From positions 1,813,501 to 1,877,500 of the forward strand of contig WPIO01000064.1 of the NCBI GenBank assembly GCA_009760855.2: a DNA stretch of 64,000 nt, written 5' to 3'. The notes under the pieces were generated by a model. It searched no databases. It saw only the letters and a program-made list of their open reading frames with translations, and was not told the origin of the DNA. Origin of the DNA: Cristatella mucedo (Eukaryota; Bryozoa; Phylactolaemata; Cristatellidae). This document shows positions 20,879 to 32,189 of the stretch, piece by piece. A program made the position numbers and the translations under genes. Each line of letters starts with the position of its first letter. The first letter of the stretch is position 1.

Positions 20879-21175
20879 TCAAACGACCTTGCAGTGGCTT
20901 CGGAAGAAGTATCGGGCAGACACCCGACCAAGAAGTAGTCGTCGTCTCACTGCGATCCAATCGAACTCCCATCTCTCAGACTGCACGTTGCTGTCAAAGC
21001 CAACGGATAACATGCCCTCGTACAGCCAACGTAGAGCCAGCTCGAAGTGCTCGACGGGGTTTCGCAATCCCCACAAGCCGGGCAAGCCGGGCAAATCTGC
21101 CGGATGGCAGAAAGAGTGCTTCGCGATCCAAGCTTCGCGACACCGCAGCTCCTTAGCGAGCTTCAAAGAACGTTT
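20879..21175 (-). CDS. Unidentified open frame (hypothetical)
   Basis: A 95-99 codon frame reading KELRCREAWIAKHSFCHPAD, GLRNPVEHFELALRWLYEGM and RWEFDWIAVRRRLLLGR. It is Trp- and Leu-rich and reads like a folded protein rather than noise, but I recognise no family. It lies in CNOT3 intron A-B in the gene's sense, with no splice site that would place it in the CNOT3 frame. It may be a retrocopy or transposon remnant. Confidence 0.25.
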   Translation of the reverse strand, partial: KRSLKLAKELRCREAWIAKHSFCHPADLPGLPGLWGLRNPVEHFELALRWLYEGMLSVGFDSNVQSERWEFDWIAVRRRLLLGRVSARYFFRSHCKVV

Positions 21176-21780
21176 CTAAATCATTGCATTGTCAGTTTTT
21201 ATTCTGTAAATGAACAGGCAAATATTTTTCCCGTCAGCGACGCCTACGCGGCAGTAGGATCTGGTCTCAAAATCCCTAGCACGCTGCCGAAGTAGTGGCA
21301 GAGTCAGTTGAACTAGTGTGAACTCATCTCTGGACGAGCAATGAGCTTGAGAGAGTGTCAGTCGCGGAATGCTCCCACTCCCCCACCCGAGCAAGTGGCC
21401 ATGCACAATGCCGTGCTGCAGTAGCAGCCACTTAATCTCTCACTGCTCTTGACCTCTGTGACTATACAGTCAGTGGAAGTCGGAAAGAGCATGGTAGGAA
21501 GAAAAACAATACATGCTACTCGGCTTTAACTTGTTTAGGGGCTTAAAAACCAGTATGTAAGCAGAGAAATTTAAATCAATCAGTAACATGATAGATCTGT
21601 CGCGAGTGCAGTTACACATACAAAAGACGAGCACCTTGGGCACAAAAAGGAAATCATCCCAAGTTTTAGCATCGCTTCTAACTTACTATGAAGGCAATTG
21701 TCGGTGCCACCTAGCACCCAATTACTCAATAGCAGCAGTGCTTCCTGCCACCAAACCAAGCCCTACGATCTTCTACTTAC

Positions 21781-21923
21781 TTGAAGCTTTTTTATCTCCT
21801 TCTTCATATGACTTTCGTGATTCTTCTTATGAACAGGGCACGTAGCGTCTTGAAACTTATTCCATATGATGTCGAAAGCTTCGAGACCCTCTTGTACTCT
21901 CTTTTGACACTTGTCGATTTCAG
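21781..21923 (-). CDS. CNOT3: CNOT3 exon A (start of N-terminal Not domain)
   Basis: The acceptor is GGATTGGCAG and the donor is CTTCAA|GTAAGT. The exon is 143 nt: 2 nt completing a split codon, then 47 codons, ending in phase 0. It encodes EIDKCQKRVQEGLEAFDIIW, NKFQDATCP and HMKKEIKKLQ. Vertebrate CNOT3 reads [20 protein letters not shown]...LKKEIKKLQ, and there too a short first coding exon ends one base into the codon before EIDR. The missing first exon (about 8 residues) should lie upstream on the minus strand; I could not find it. The protein is a scaffold of the CCR4-NOT deadenylase that pairs with CNOT2 through a C-terminal NOT box not present here. Confidence 0.95.
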
Positions 21924-23822
21924 CTGCCAATCCGTACCAGACAAGTTTAAGACAAAAGCGCCTACGCAAAAGACGCACATCGCACAAACAAATAGCAACA
22001 ATATCAATAGACACATAACAAATTCAAAATCTCCATTACAAAATCTCCATTACAAATTATTAAATCTCCATTCAAAATCTCCATTACAAACCATCCACTG
22101 TCACTGGACATTGTTCGCAAACTGAAGCCGCAGCATCAGTGTGTGTGCGTGCGTGCGTCGGCGAAGAAAGACCAAACGAATAGACCAAGCAGAGTAGCAG
22201 ACCTCGAGCCGGACAGCAGCACGTTCTGCTACCGTCTCTTCCGCGGACATTCTTTAAGCGATACTTTCGCTATGGGTCCTGCGTTCCTGAGCACGTGTCA
22301 GTCGTTAGCCGGCGCTCGCCTCCTGCTGCCCTAGAAAGCTGCGCTCACTGGTAACTCGAGCTGGACACCAACGACTAGCACCTCCAATGACTCGGCGACA
22401 CGGCGACGTGCTGCGAAGCTTTCTGGAACTTTCTGCATGCCAGACTCTCCCGTACAAACGGAAGCGGCACTCATTTTCCGCCCTCGGCGGGAGCTCGAGC
22501 CGAGCGAACGAGCGTGCAAGCCTCTCCTTGCAAGTCGCGTCTTCGGCACGATCGACCACCAATGCACCGGGGACTTGAATGAAGCTACGCGGGGGCAAAG
22601 CAGGCCGCAAGCAAGCCAGCCAGCAGTGACATCAGCTGTACGGGTTGGTCGTGCGCGCCTGGAAGAACTAGACGGAGCGCGTGCACGCCCCGGACGAGCC
22701 GACTGTAGGGCGCAGCTGCCCTGCTATAGACAGCGGCGGCGGCGGCGGCCGGCGGAGGCGCAAGCGCCGCCGAGCGGACGTTCGAATCGCTTAGTCGTGG
22801 CCAGAGACAATTCTAAAATCCGGCCAACATCGTCGCATACGTTTAAAGAGTGCTAGCCTAGCTGGCAGAAAGCGAGCGGCACGCGTAGCTTGGTGCGGCG
22901 CCGGCGACTTAAGCGGCGGCGCCCGCCGGCTGCCGACTCAGCGAGCCCGCGGCCGCCGGCCAGAGCCCCGCTACCGATGAATCAGGGCTGCAGCTGCACG
23001 TACCCTGCAGTTTCCTTCGGTCGGACATGTTTAGCCTTCCTCACGATTCCGAGAGTCGCACGATATCGAGAATTGTGACGCACGCACCGAGCCGCAAACC
23101 CAGCACGCGCACTTGCAGTATAACCAGCCCACTTTTAACGGGGGCGCTACTGTCGCGAGGTGGCGCCACAGTGCGGTTTGTATACAATCGCATGCGTAGA
23201 TGATATCTGGTCGCATGCAGGTCAAAATGTATCATATTAAAATAAGAAAAACTTTAGGTCTAGATTGTTGCCTTTCTCAAATTTATTACCGACCCTATTC
23301 AAAGGTCGCGAAGTAACGCATAAAAGCGCAGAGGTCGCCGGTCGTTTGCCCGGGGCGTACTTCTGTGCACAGAATGCTGGACGGCGGGCCGCACATTGGG
23401 AAGTGTGCACTTTCGCTTTTAATATTTTTTTTAACGGCTCGCAAATGATCTGACTAGTAAAGTTTCGGTAGTCGTGAGCACAGCCTGACTCGTGCTCGCC
23501 GGGCGCTCTTGACCCCCACCCCTAACGTTCCGCAAATAAGCGTGGAGGGGTAGAGGTAAAGAATGGAACTTCCGACTGCTCACCGCCCGGCGCATGAATT
23601 ACGCGGCGAAGATTCTCTGGCGTAAAGTACAAGCCGATTGGTACTGCTATCGCTCGACGCATTCGAGTTCTTTCCAAATGCTGCCGCTGCCTCGTAAATT
23701 AGTAGCACGTCGCGGCGAACTGGTGGCAATTCCAACGCCGAGACCAGCGAAAGCAATAAAATACAATCGCTCGGCGGCCGGATGGAGGGCAGTGCAATGA
23801 GAGCTATATTGCATGCAAATAC

Positions 23823-23858
<36 letters not shown>

Positions 23859-24904
23859 ATATACGAAAAGGATAAATAATAAATTGCTCTATAGACTGTC
23901 TGCTTAATTTTACAAGCTGTCAAACGTCGGCACGCGCGGAACTCGTGGTGGCTGTGGAGAGCGCCCTAGCTAGGCCATCGTGACTTGTGAGCGACCAGGT
24001 GAAGCAGTTTACTTAGCTCCGCAGCGACGCAACGGATTATCCACCGTCTCCAGCGTCTTGCCTTTCGTAGGATTGCGCCAAGCTTCGACCCCGAGTTCGG
24101 CTGTCCTAGACTCTTACTTGACTCTTAGCGCATCTCCGTCGTCGAAGCGCTCCCGGCGCGTTGCGCACTTGGAATCGCCCTGGTCCACAGCGATTGCCGA
24201 AGGGAATTTGGCCTGCGACGAAAAATTGATCGTATGAACCTAATGTGTCGAGGAACCGAATTCGAGCGAAACTGGTAGGTACACGTTATCTTCTTTCGCT
24301 TATGGCCTACACGAGCGCTGAGTGAAAGCGGCGGGAAACGAGAGTGCACACACACGATACGCACACGACGCCTGCGCACACGTGCGCGCACCAAAGTGCA
24401 TGCAATGTGCGCACGCGCGTCGTGGCACGAGCTCGAACGCGCGCGTCTCGGATCGCCTGCCTTCTATTCAGGTATGGACATCATTGGTGAGCCGCGGACT
24501 CATTCAGGAAAGACTCATTGGACACAAAAGACGCTGGACAATCAGCGGCGACGTCGAGTCAATGCCCGAGCCTGCGGTCGCTATTCTAAGTGACGCCGCG
24601 ACTGCGGCCGCCCTCGGCGCAAAAAAGCAGCAGCCGCAGTCGCCTGGCCTTGCGGTTACCGGCAGACGTCGAATCTCCGCCGCTTGTCTGCCGGTCTCGA
24701 CGTTCGCTGCAAAGTGCGCTTCGTACCGATAGCAACCACAGCAACGTCTCTATCCAGATCCCCCAGAAAGTCGGCCATCTCTGCCATGTCCGCTTCATCA
24801 CTCGCTGCAAGAAGAGCAACAGCCCAGAGCTGCCAACGACACGCTAGGCGTGGAGAGCGTGTCGTCAGCTGATAGTCGGCGCGTTCGTTCGTCACCGGCT
24901 GCAG
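21924..24904. other. Upstream/first-intron region of CNOT3, GC-rich
   Basis: A GC- and CpG-rich zone at about 22150-24900, a plausible place for the CNOT3 promoter and first exon, though neither could be fixed. Local features are tandem AAATCTCCATTACA units at 22020-22095 and a (TA)n/(TG)n run at 23821-23860. The many open frames here overlap on both strands and show no motifs. Confidence 0.4.
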
Positions 24905-25900
24905 TCGGCCAGTGGCTTTTCTCGGTAGCTCAGCCAAAATGAAATTTCATAAATTTACCCGAGACTGAACCAGAGAGCTAGTTAAATTTTTTGCTAACCA
25001 CCATGCTCTCTAATCTTAGATAGGGATCGGACGTGATGGCTAGCTATTGAGGCAATCTTCCCCGATGAAACTTTCAAAATGTAGACGGTTGTCAAAGTCG
25101 ACATCTGCACTCTGAGCGCATGGTGAAAGTCGCATACAAAGCATCATCTATAAGAAGAGCAAAATTCCCTAGTCCAGCCACACGCCTGGGGTGGTTTATG
25201 AGCAGTAGTTCCGTTTTATTGTCTTCAAATTTAGGGAAATTTTTCGACATCTTGGATCGAATGTCTGCAAGGTTTATCTTTCGCTGCAGCGGATTCAGAC
25301 GGTATAAACGACAAATACAGTTGAGTATCATCAGCATAAAAGGAACAGCCGACTCCATGGGCTCAAATCGCTTTTCTCAGAGGGTCAATATAAATGAATA
25401 ACATCAGAGAACCGAGAACGAACTGTTGTGGGACTCCACATGTGACTAGTCTGGTGGATGAGACCGGACTCCCACACAGACACGGATTGAACGTGATAGA
25501 ACAAGTACGATTTGAACCACACCAGTGCCTCGTTTGCCAGAACGATTATTGTTCTTAATCGTTCAATTAGGTTATCATGATCAAAAGTGTGGAACTCAGC
25601 TGATAGATCCAACAAGACCAGGTTAGCGACACTAGCGGCATTGCTGCTGCATAGGATGTTGTTGGTTATACGGAAGACAGCAGTTTCAGTGGAATGCTGC
25701 CGCTCGAATCGACTGAACTTTGAAAATTTATTATTTTCGACGTGTGCTCTACAAACTACTCTGCAACAGTCTTTTCAAGAATCTTTAACAACAAATGGCG
25801 AAGGGAAACTGGGCGAAATTTTGCTAGGGCAATCGCTAGACTGTGCGGAAGTGAAGAAGGTTTTCCTGTCAATATCCCTCGCCTGAGTAGGTCTGTGTGG
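24905..25900 (-). mobile_element. L2-B LINE, RT region, decayed
   Basis: On the minus strand the order is the RT fingers/palm block (LDLSAEFHTFDHDNLIERLR), then FEDNKTELLLINHPRRVAGL, then remnants of the block seen at 32680-33000. Frameshifts and stops are frequent. It ends at about 24905 within the RT. Confidence 0.8.
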
Positions 25901-26079
25901 ATCCAGCTCGGCAGTAGCCAAGTTTGCATGCACTAGTCGTACTAATGCGGCCATTCAGCTAACGATGCAGATGAAATCGTTGTCTCATTCCACCCGATCA
26001 TCTGCATCTGTGGCTCAACAATTGCACGAGGAAGGACTATGCTGGATGCTTTGCCGGTGAGTCGATCTATATCGCGTTC

Positions 26080-26490
26080 AAAGCCTGAACGGCTTTTCAG
26101 TACGAATACGGTAGCCTGTCTAAAAGAGCATTATTCTCACGCAGCAAAGAGAAAGCGAGAGAGGAATCGCTGAGACATGAGGGCAGTCAAGCAATAAGTA
26201 GTGTGGAAGTAGCAGCTCAGGCGGGCTGCAAGGGATGTGCGGCAGTCAGCAGCATGAGAATAGATGTTATCGTGTGAAACTTGAGCTCGTGAAATATACA
26301 GCCTGGGACCCACTACAAGCTCCTGTCGCCAACGGTCTTCAAGCGTAGGGAATGGAACAGCTAATACATTTCTCAGAGGTGACCCGAGCGTACAATGAGG
26401 AGGCTGATTCTGGTGCAGCAGTTCAGATAGGTATGAAGGAGTCAAGCGGCGGCGGCGGCTCTTTTGGTTCAATTTAAGAGCGTAGAAATA
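26080..26490 (-). mobile_element. L2-B LINE, ORF2 C-terminus, separate copy
   Basis: Minus-strand translation includes PSYLSELLHQNQPPHCTLGS, NVLAVPFPTLEDRW and a tail ARLSCYFHTTYCLTALMS. This is the end of the L2-B protein but lies 5' of the RT block at 24905-25900, so it belongs to another insertion or a rearrangement. Confidence 0.8.
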
Positions 26491-26634
26491 TAGGAGCTAA
26501 TTTATTGCCCACAGGGGCTCTGAGGTTAAAAGAGAAGGAAGGCGGGCTTCGGTAAGAACAGCTGCACATGAAAAGCCCGGACGCTCTTAATGTTGTTTGT
26601 TGTAGAGACAAGCTTCAGATTTGGTGAAACAGGT

Positions 26635-26870
26635 ACGCATCTATGTATCGAAGCGTTTAGCGGGTGTCTGTGATTTGTCCTTTATATGCTTATGCGTGTT
26701 GACACTTGCATACTGCCACTAACCAAACTTGCATGCCAACCCTGTGCATGTCACCACTAACCAATGTTACTCGTGTTGCTATCAAGCACGATATAAATAA
26801 CCGTTCGACCGTTCTCTGAGGGTGCTATATCAAATGCATTATTATTATTGTTACTATTATTATTATTGCA
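26635..26870 (+). mobile_element. L2-A 3' UTR
   Basis: TGATTTGTCCTTTATATGCT, the TGCCACTAACCAAACTTGCATG series, GCATGTCACCACTAACCA, CTCTGAGGGTGCTATATCAA and (ATT)n. The left half of the terminal hairpin is deleted in this copy. Confidence 0.85.
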
Positions 26871-26904
26871 GTTACATAACCACTAGGGTGAATAGTAATT
26901 TTAT

Positions 26905-27080
26905 GTAAAGCAATAAATCTTTGTCTATAACTCAAAAATACTACGTAGATGTTACGCAGGAGGGTTTTCTAAAGCACACCGAAAGCCTAAGCGGCCAACG
27001 ATACGCACTCGGTCATTCGGTGGCATGTAGACTTCATCTCACGCAATAAAGAGAAAGTAAGAAGCATTTTACCAATCGCT
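26905..27080 (-). mobile_element. L2-B 3' end scrap
   Basis: Inverted CGCAGGAGGGTTTTCTAAAG, GCCTAAGCGGCCAACGATAC and CTTCATCTCACGCAATAAAG, matching the L2-B end at 32190-32400. Confidence 0.75.
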
Positions 27081-27920
27081 CCAAGTAAATTCTCTTGAAA
27101 AAAGCTAATTCAGATAAAAGCAATGCCCCAGAATACTGCTAATAAAAGCCTGTCTAGTGTAGTCATTTTGTTGGACAACTTTTTCCTGTACATCTTAGCA
27201 ATCCCGATTTCCCTCTGGTGCCGGCTCGTGAATTTCTTCGAAAGGAATCGCTGCCTGCGAAAAAAATGGTCCCTGCCTTGTAACGTTTGTGTGCATGCAA
27301 TTACTTATGTATAGTATAGTGTACACTCCGCACATGTACGGCGCGTATCGGCGCGATTTCATCTGCCGCCAGGCTTAGAACTGAGCAAGTGAATCGTGAA
27401 CGCCGAGTTCAATCGTGCCAATTAATCAAGGTTAAACTCGCTCGGCAATCGATCTGTAGTTTGCTTCAATTCATGCTCGCTCGCACTTGGTGTAATCAGC
27501 GCTTTACGCCAGCAGTTGGTCTTCTTTAGTTCGGTTCGTGTTGCCATCCGGGGCAAGCCGCGTAAGAACTGGCTACGTTCTGGCCTCGAACTTTCAGATC
27601 TGAATCAGTCACCCTTGACGCACGTTCATATTAATAGGAGTTCAATAGTACATGATTGATCTCTAATGGACACAAGTTTGGCTTTGCTCCAGGAGTACGA
27701 CCCTCTTCCTATCTCATGCGGAAGCACATACTCCAGCCAGCGAGACTACCTTATTGGAGCCGTATATCGACTCTCTTCGGATACTTATCAGATAAAAATG
27801 TAATTTTACCCTTGATTGTCACTTTTGAGGTGACGTGATTCATTTTTAGCTAGCATCGATACATCTGATTCTGTAAAGAGATGACTATGCGTTTAACCAA
27901 ACGCTCAAGTTAATGGGATA
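27081..27920. other. Unassigned
   Basis: No gene or repeat recognised. Confidence 0.35.
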
Positions 27921-28085
27921 GCTTATGGCCGCGATAGCACAGGAGGCAAGGTGCTCGCTCATCACCGAGGTTGTGGGTTCGAATCCTGCAGTGAGCGATC
28001 TTTTATTGCCAACTGCAAGTGCTGGTGACAGTCGTTAAGGATCTTCTACCGCTATAGAAGCGAGGCTGTCAAGTTAGCTACTGTT
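27921..28085 (+). mobile_element. SINE-A
   Basis: Weak A-box region, clear B box TGGGTTCGAATCCTGCAGTG, then AACTGCAAGTGCTGGTGAC, GTCGTTAAGGATCTTCTACC and GAGGCTGTCAAGTTAGCTA. Confidence 0.8.
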
Positions 28086-28201
28086 TACAGAGAGAGCTAG
28101 CGCTACTTGCCCGTACATTCATAACTTTCTGCCGACGGTCACTTCCCCGGCTTCCCTTGTGTAGAGCAGATCTGCATGACCACCTATTGATGATTGTCAG
28201 G

Positions 28202-28390
<189 letters not shown>

Positions 28391-28450
28391 GAAAAGAAAT
28401 GAAGTGAGAAGTTCAAATCTGTGCACATTCAATAGGCCATCTATACTGTA

Positions 28451-28771
28451 CAGTCAGCCCCCCCGACTTATGAAATAGATAGGGACAGGAAAGCCTGTCC
28501 TAAGTTGAATTTTGTAGGTCTAGAATGGTATACGATACGTTCTACTAGGATACGTTCTGATAAATACATAGAGAGGGAAACGAGTTGAATTGTATAAGAA
28601 GAATTAAATTAGATTGTCTTTAATACCATAATGCAGAGTATTTTTGGGAATACAGAAACTGGCTGTTGTAGCACTACTGAGTACTATTAGGAGATACATT
28701 TTGATTATCAATTTTTGCGTGACTCTGGCTGAGTTCGTAACTCCGAATTTTCGTAAGTTGGGGGTTTACTG
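28451..28771. mobile_element. pogo/Tigger-like MITE with TA target duplication
   Basis: The left end is CAGTCAGCCCCCCCGACTTA. The right end, read inverted, is CAGTAAACCCCCAACTTACG. Similarity continues imperfectly for about 30 bp, and each end is flanked by TA. Tc1/mariner-superfamily pogo elements insert at TA and commonly have CAGT..CCC termini. The 321-bp interior has no transposase frame, so it is non-autonomous. Confidence 0.8.
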
Positions 28772-28789
28772 TATACATCTATCCCAATA

Positions 28790-28983
28790 ATCAGCTAGGT
28801 GAGTTCGTTAGGTAAGGCGGTTGCTTTTCACGACCTCGGTCCCACGACCTCGACCTGGCCGAGGTCGTGGGTTTGAATCCTGCGGTAGGTGATTCTTTAT
28901 CTCACCGCTGCAAGCGATGGTGATAGCCGTAAAGGCTCTTCTGTCTATAAAAAAGAGGCTGTATAATAAGCTAGTATTTTTTA
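28790..28983 (+). mobile_element. SINE-A beside the MITE
   Basis: GTTAGGTAAGGCGGTTGCTT, an enlarged palindromic CCTCGG..CCGAGGTCGTGG segment, B box GGGTTTGAATCCTGCGGTAG, then GTGATAGCCGTAAAGGCTCT and AATAAGCTAGTATTTTTTAT. The head has an internal duplication of CACGACCTCGG. Confidence 0.88.
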
Positions 28984-29978
28984 TCCGCTACTTTGTCTAT
29001 TCCTGCCGTCACACTCACAATTGAAATTTCGTAACGTCTATATAGTCACATAGCAAGGATAGAGCAATGATGCGTGTCAAAAAAGGAGTGGAGATAATTG
29101 TTCAAGCTGCATATACAGTGGCACCGTCCAATCTCATAATTGACATTGAACACGCAAAACTTTGCATACGCTTAAACGGGTAGTATAGCCAAGACCTTCC
29201 GGTAGCTCGCCCTCTCTGCACTAGATGGAGACCGGTGCTCACGGTGCGTCCCTGCTTAAGCTTGGTGTAGCTGAGCTGGCGTATTGGAAAGCTACCCGAT
29301 TAGTGTACGGTTTAAGTTTCATTACTTTTTTAAATATTTGCGAATTTTAATGGTAGACTTAAATTTAACATCTAGTATGCTTGTTCGACGAATAATAGTC
29401 AAGATCCAGATTCAGCAGAAGTCGAAGGGAGCGGACATCTTCGCCAGCAGCAGTAGGGTCGGTGAGACTCCAGAACGAGGCTGCTGTAGGGCGTGCTGCA
29501 GGGGCGAAAGAAGGAGAGATGTTCTTGCGTGCATTCAACGGGTCGGTGTGACTCGGGAAGAAGCAGATGCGAGGCGGATTCGGAAGTAAGATTTTTCCCG
29601 TCATACTTGACGTACTGAAACCTAGTATGTATACGTATCGCAATTCAGAGTAAAAATGGCGCAGGTCTGGTCCACAATTAAAGCTTGGCTTGCAAGCCGG
29701 ACCGAGGAGTCCTTAAATCTCTTCCTGCGAGCGAGGAGTTCTCTCTCAGAAGAGAGACATTGCCAAGCTCTCTCTGCTTTACAGCGCTTCCGGCTAAATT
29801 GATGAATGGAGAAAAAGAAAGAGAAATGGGAGCGCTAGAGCGAGCGATGGCGACGCGATTCAATTTCTTTCGCTGCTGAGAATCTTTGCTCGACATTGAT
29901 GTAACCTCGATGAGTTTGAGCTTAGCGTAGACGTAAGGATCAATTAGCTTTTTCTTTTTCTTGTACGCGGTGGAAAGG

Positions 29979-30014
<36 letters not shown>

Positions 30015-30097
30015 CGGTTGGAGGCCCGCGGGCGTCAGTGCTCGCCCCTTTAATGACACCGCGGTGCTAAGCTCGCGGAGCTGTAGTGCCGCGTACG
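28984..30097. other. Unassigned; (GA)n at 29981-30011
   Basis: A plus-strand frame at 29395-29590 ends at a good donor-like GAA|GTAAGA but has no identifiable product. Otherwise nothing recognised. Confidence 0.35.
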
Positions 30098-30125
30098 TAC
30101 AGGTTCTGCATGTGCAGAACCTGTA
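30098..30125. repeat. Perfect 13-bp-arm palindrome
   Basis: TACAGGTTCTGCA, a TG spacer, then TGCAGAACCTGTA. It lies where a GC-rich block passes into AT-rich sequence. Confidence 0.95.
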
Positions 30126-30270
30126 TAATTCAGAGTTTTATAGCAAGCGGTATAATACACCAGCCAGAATCAACTATACACGTTTAATACAAAAATTTCA
30201 GATACATTCTGCTTCTAAGCTATTGGCCGGGGGCTGATTGGCCGGGAGCCGACGACACGCGCCGGCTCAC

Positions 30271-30329
30271 TGCTCCGCGCGCTTCAGCCTCCGCGCGAAG
30301 TCTGCGACCTGCGGGGGTTCACCCGCCAT
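30271..30329 (-). CDS. Possible first coding exon (hypothetical)
   Basis: A minus-strand ATG opens MAGEPPQVADFARRLKRAE and ends in a good donor, GAGCA|GTGAGC, in a CpG-rich context. It lies just downstream, on the same strand, of the duplicated segment 30346-30521. No family is recognised and no second exon was found, so this may be chance. Confidence 0.2.
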
Positions 30330-30345
30330 ACTGTGCTCGCTGGCG

Positions 30346-30521
30346 CTGTTCGTCGTGGGTCCGAAGAAGAACCTACCGAGGACAAGCCAGACGCGTAGGA
30401 CGCATCCGAGTTCGACGCCGCGTCGATTCCGCGGTGAACCTGCTTACCGACGACGGCAAACTGTTCCCGGAAGAGCCGCACGTCTCGGCGGTCCAGCACA
30501 GCCAGGATGCGCAGTTTGAAT
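30346..30521 (-). repeat. Coding-like segment duplicated inverted at 63822-64000
   Basis: On the minus strand it reads LRILAVLDRRDVRLFREQFA, VVGKQVHRGID and a Ser/Asp-rich end. The copy at the right edge of the window, on the plus strand, keeps VLAVLEHREVRLYREQVAVI and a 2-nt insertion after KQV. Many differences fall at third codon positions in this frame, which hints that it was coding. The family is not recognised. Confidence 0.7.
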
Positions 30522-32019
30522 AAAGGAACGACGCGTTCCGCGGTGAGCTAGAGACTACACTGGTCAAGAAGCGCTAAATACAATAGAGACTCCTGACCGC
30601 GAGGTGGCCTACGCTCTACGTGCAGTAGCAGGTTCCCTGAGGCCAGCAGTAGGTGGACTTGCATGTGCACCTTCCGGCGATTCGTCAAGTACTGACGAAA
30701 CTCGGACGCATGACAGTGGCGAGAAAGTCAATGGGATTCGAGATAGGCGTAAGTTTTTTATGGAAACAGCTTAAACACGAGGGTCACGAAAGTTGACAAG
30801 GCGTATCAGGGGGCAGGAAGTGCGGAGGTTGCTGAAAGTTTGGAGCTGACCGAAGGGCATGCGCGTGTTACTCAAAACGGAACTGGCGCGTCTGCCTTGC
30901 AATCAGCATATCGGTATAGCATTTTTCAACTTAGTATAAAGTCTTCATTCGCCTGCAGAATCTTTCCAAGTCCAAAAGCAGAAATGCCTTCTGCGGCCTC
31001 GAGTGATATCGGTTCGCAAATTGACCAGACACTGCTTATTATCGCCCCTGGGGAGACGACGCGGCATCAGTAATTGCTAACGCGGATATCGAAGTGATTT
31101 ACTTTGCTGCTCGCTGTATAAACAATAATAAACCGCTTAACGACTATGGGGATTTTTTTGAGCCGGAGATCATGTGTATTTTAGATAAATACCCGTCAGG
31201 AGGCGTGCGCTCTTATAATCCTGGTGGGCTCACAGAGCAGGCCGGGTGGTACTGACAGCCTGCAGCTTAAAGATAGCAATACATTTATCGGCATAAAACT
31301 ATTTCTACGTAATCATACTGTATTATATTATGTATTATGTATATTATATGTGTACTATATTATATATATATATTCTATATTATATTATATTATTATATAT
31401 TATACGCTTGTGGAGACGCCCGCATGAGAGAGGCACTGCAGGTCTTATTGCAAGATGTGATACTACATGGAATCATGTGCATTGCAACTTCCTTGTTGCC
31501 TTTTTACGCAAAAGTACTGGTTCTATACGCTAAATTCTCCTTCAGTTATATGTTGGGACCAGGAGATACTTCAAACCGAGACACTGTGCCGTTGCCAACT
31601 AAAGTCGTCAATGCAGCAACAAACTGAGTTGTAGCACCCGCGATACTCTCCCTGGGGTCACCCTGTTCAAACGAAGGGGTTTCCTTGACAAAAAACACAC
31701 CATTAATGTGCATCTAATTTTGGTAGTAAACATTTTAATGAGTTTTTGATTACTGAAAAGAGCCTGCCTGATTTAATTACGTTACATACAGAAACAATTT
31801 GTTAGACTGCCTGATTTCATTACATTGCATACAGAAAATTGTTGGGTTTTGGGAATACCTGATGATTTCTATCCTCCAAATCCTGTTAAATGCATTGCTT
31901 AGCATGTTACTGATCAATTGATAATAATAATGAGAAAAAAAACTTTTTATTTATTTATTCACTTTAAATATGGTGAAAACGAAGCAAGTGCGTTGGTTTT
32001 TAGAACAATTTTATTCCGA
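30522..32019. other. Unassigned; TA-rich patch at 31317-31405
   Basis: No gene recognised. The frame at 31337-31627 begins inside the TA-rich patch and shows no family motif. Confidence 0.35.
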
Positions 32020-32185
32020 ACTAGCTCATAAAGGACGATTCACGTGAATTGACGAATGGCTGCAAGTAGAGGGTTTAGGGTTTAGCTTCTTCTTGAACGT
32101 GGTCAAATCGAGGTAAGTAGGTACTGAGTTCCGGGCTTTCGGAGCACTGGAATTGATGGCACGGTCTCCGGGAGATTTTTAATGT
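32020..32185 (-). mobile_element. L2-type ORF2 end
   Basis: The inverted words AAAGGACGATTCACGTGA, AACGTGGTCAAATCGAGG and GAGTTCCGGGCTTTCGGAGC match the 3' coding end of L2-A. It directly abuts the 3' end of the L2-B copy, so one element was inserted at or into the other. Confidence 0.7.
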
Positions 32186-32189
32186 TAAC

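Noticed and set aside
20403-20972. 189-codon frame with a repeated Leu-Pro-Ala-Cys motif
   Set aside because: The repeat is the (CAGG)n microsatellite; the flanks are a SINE-like sequence.
24656-24937. Minus frame ending ADKRRRF.., considered as the CNOT3 first exon (MADKRKLQ-like)
   Set aside because: The similarity is only a few residues, the position within the frame is wrong, and no in-phase donor follows the right codon.
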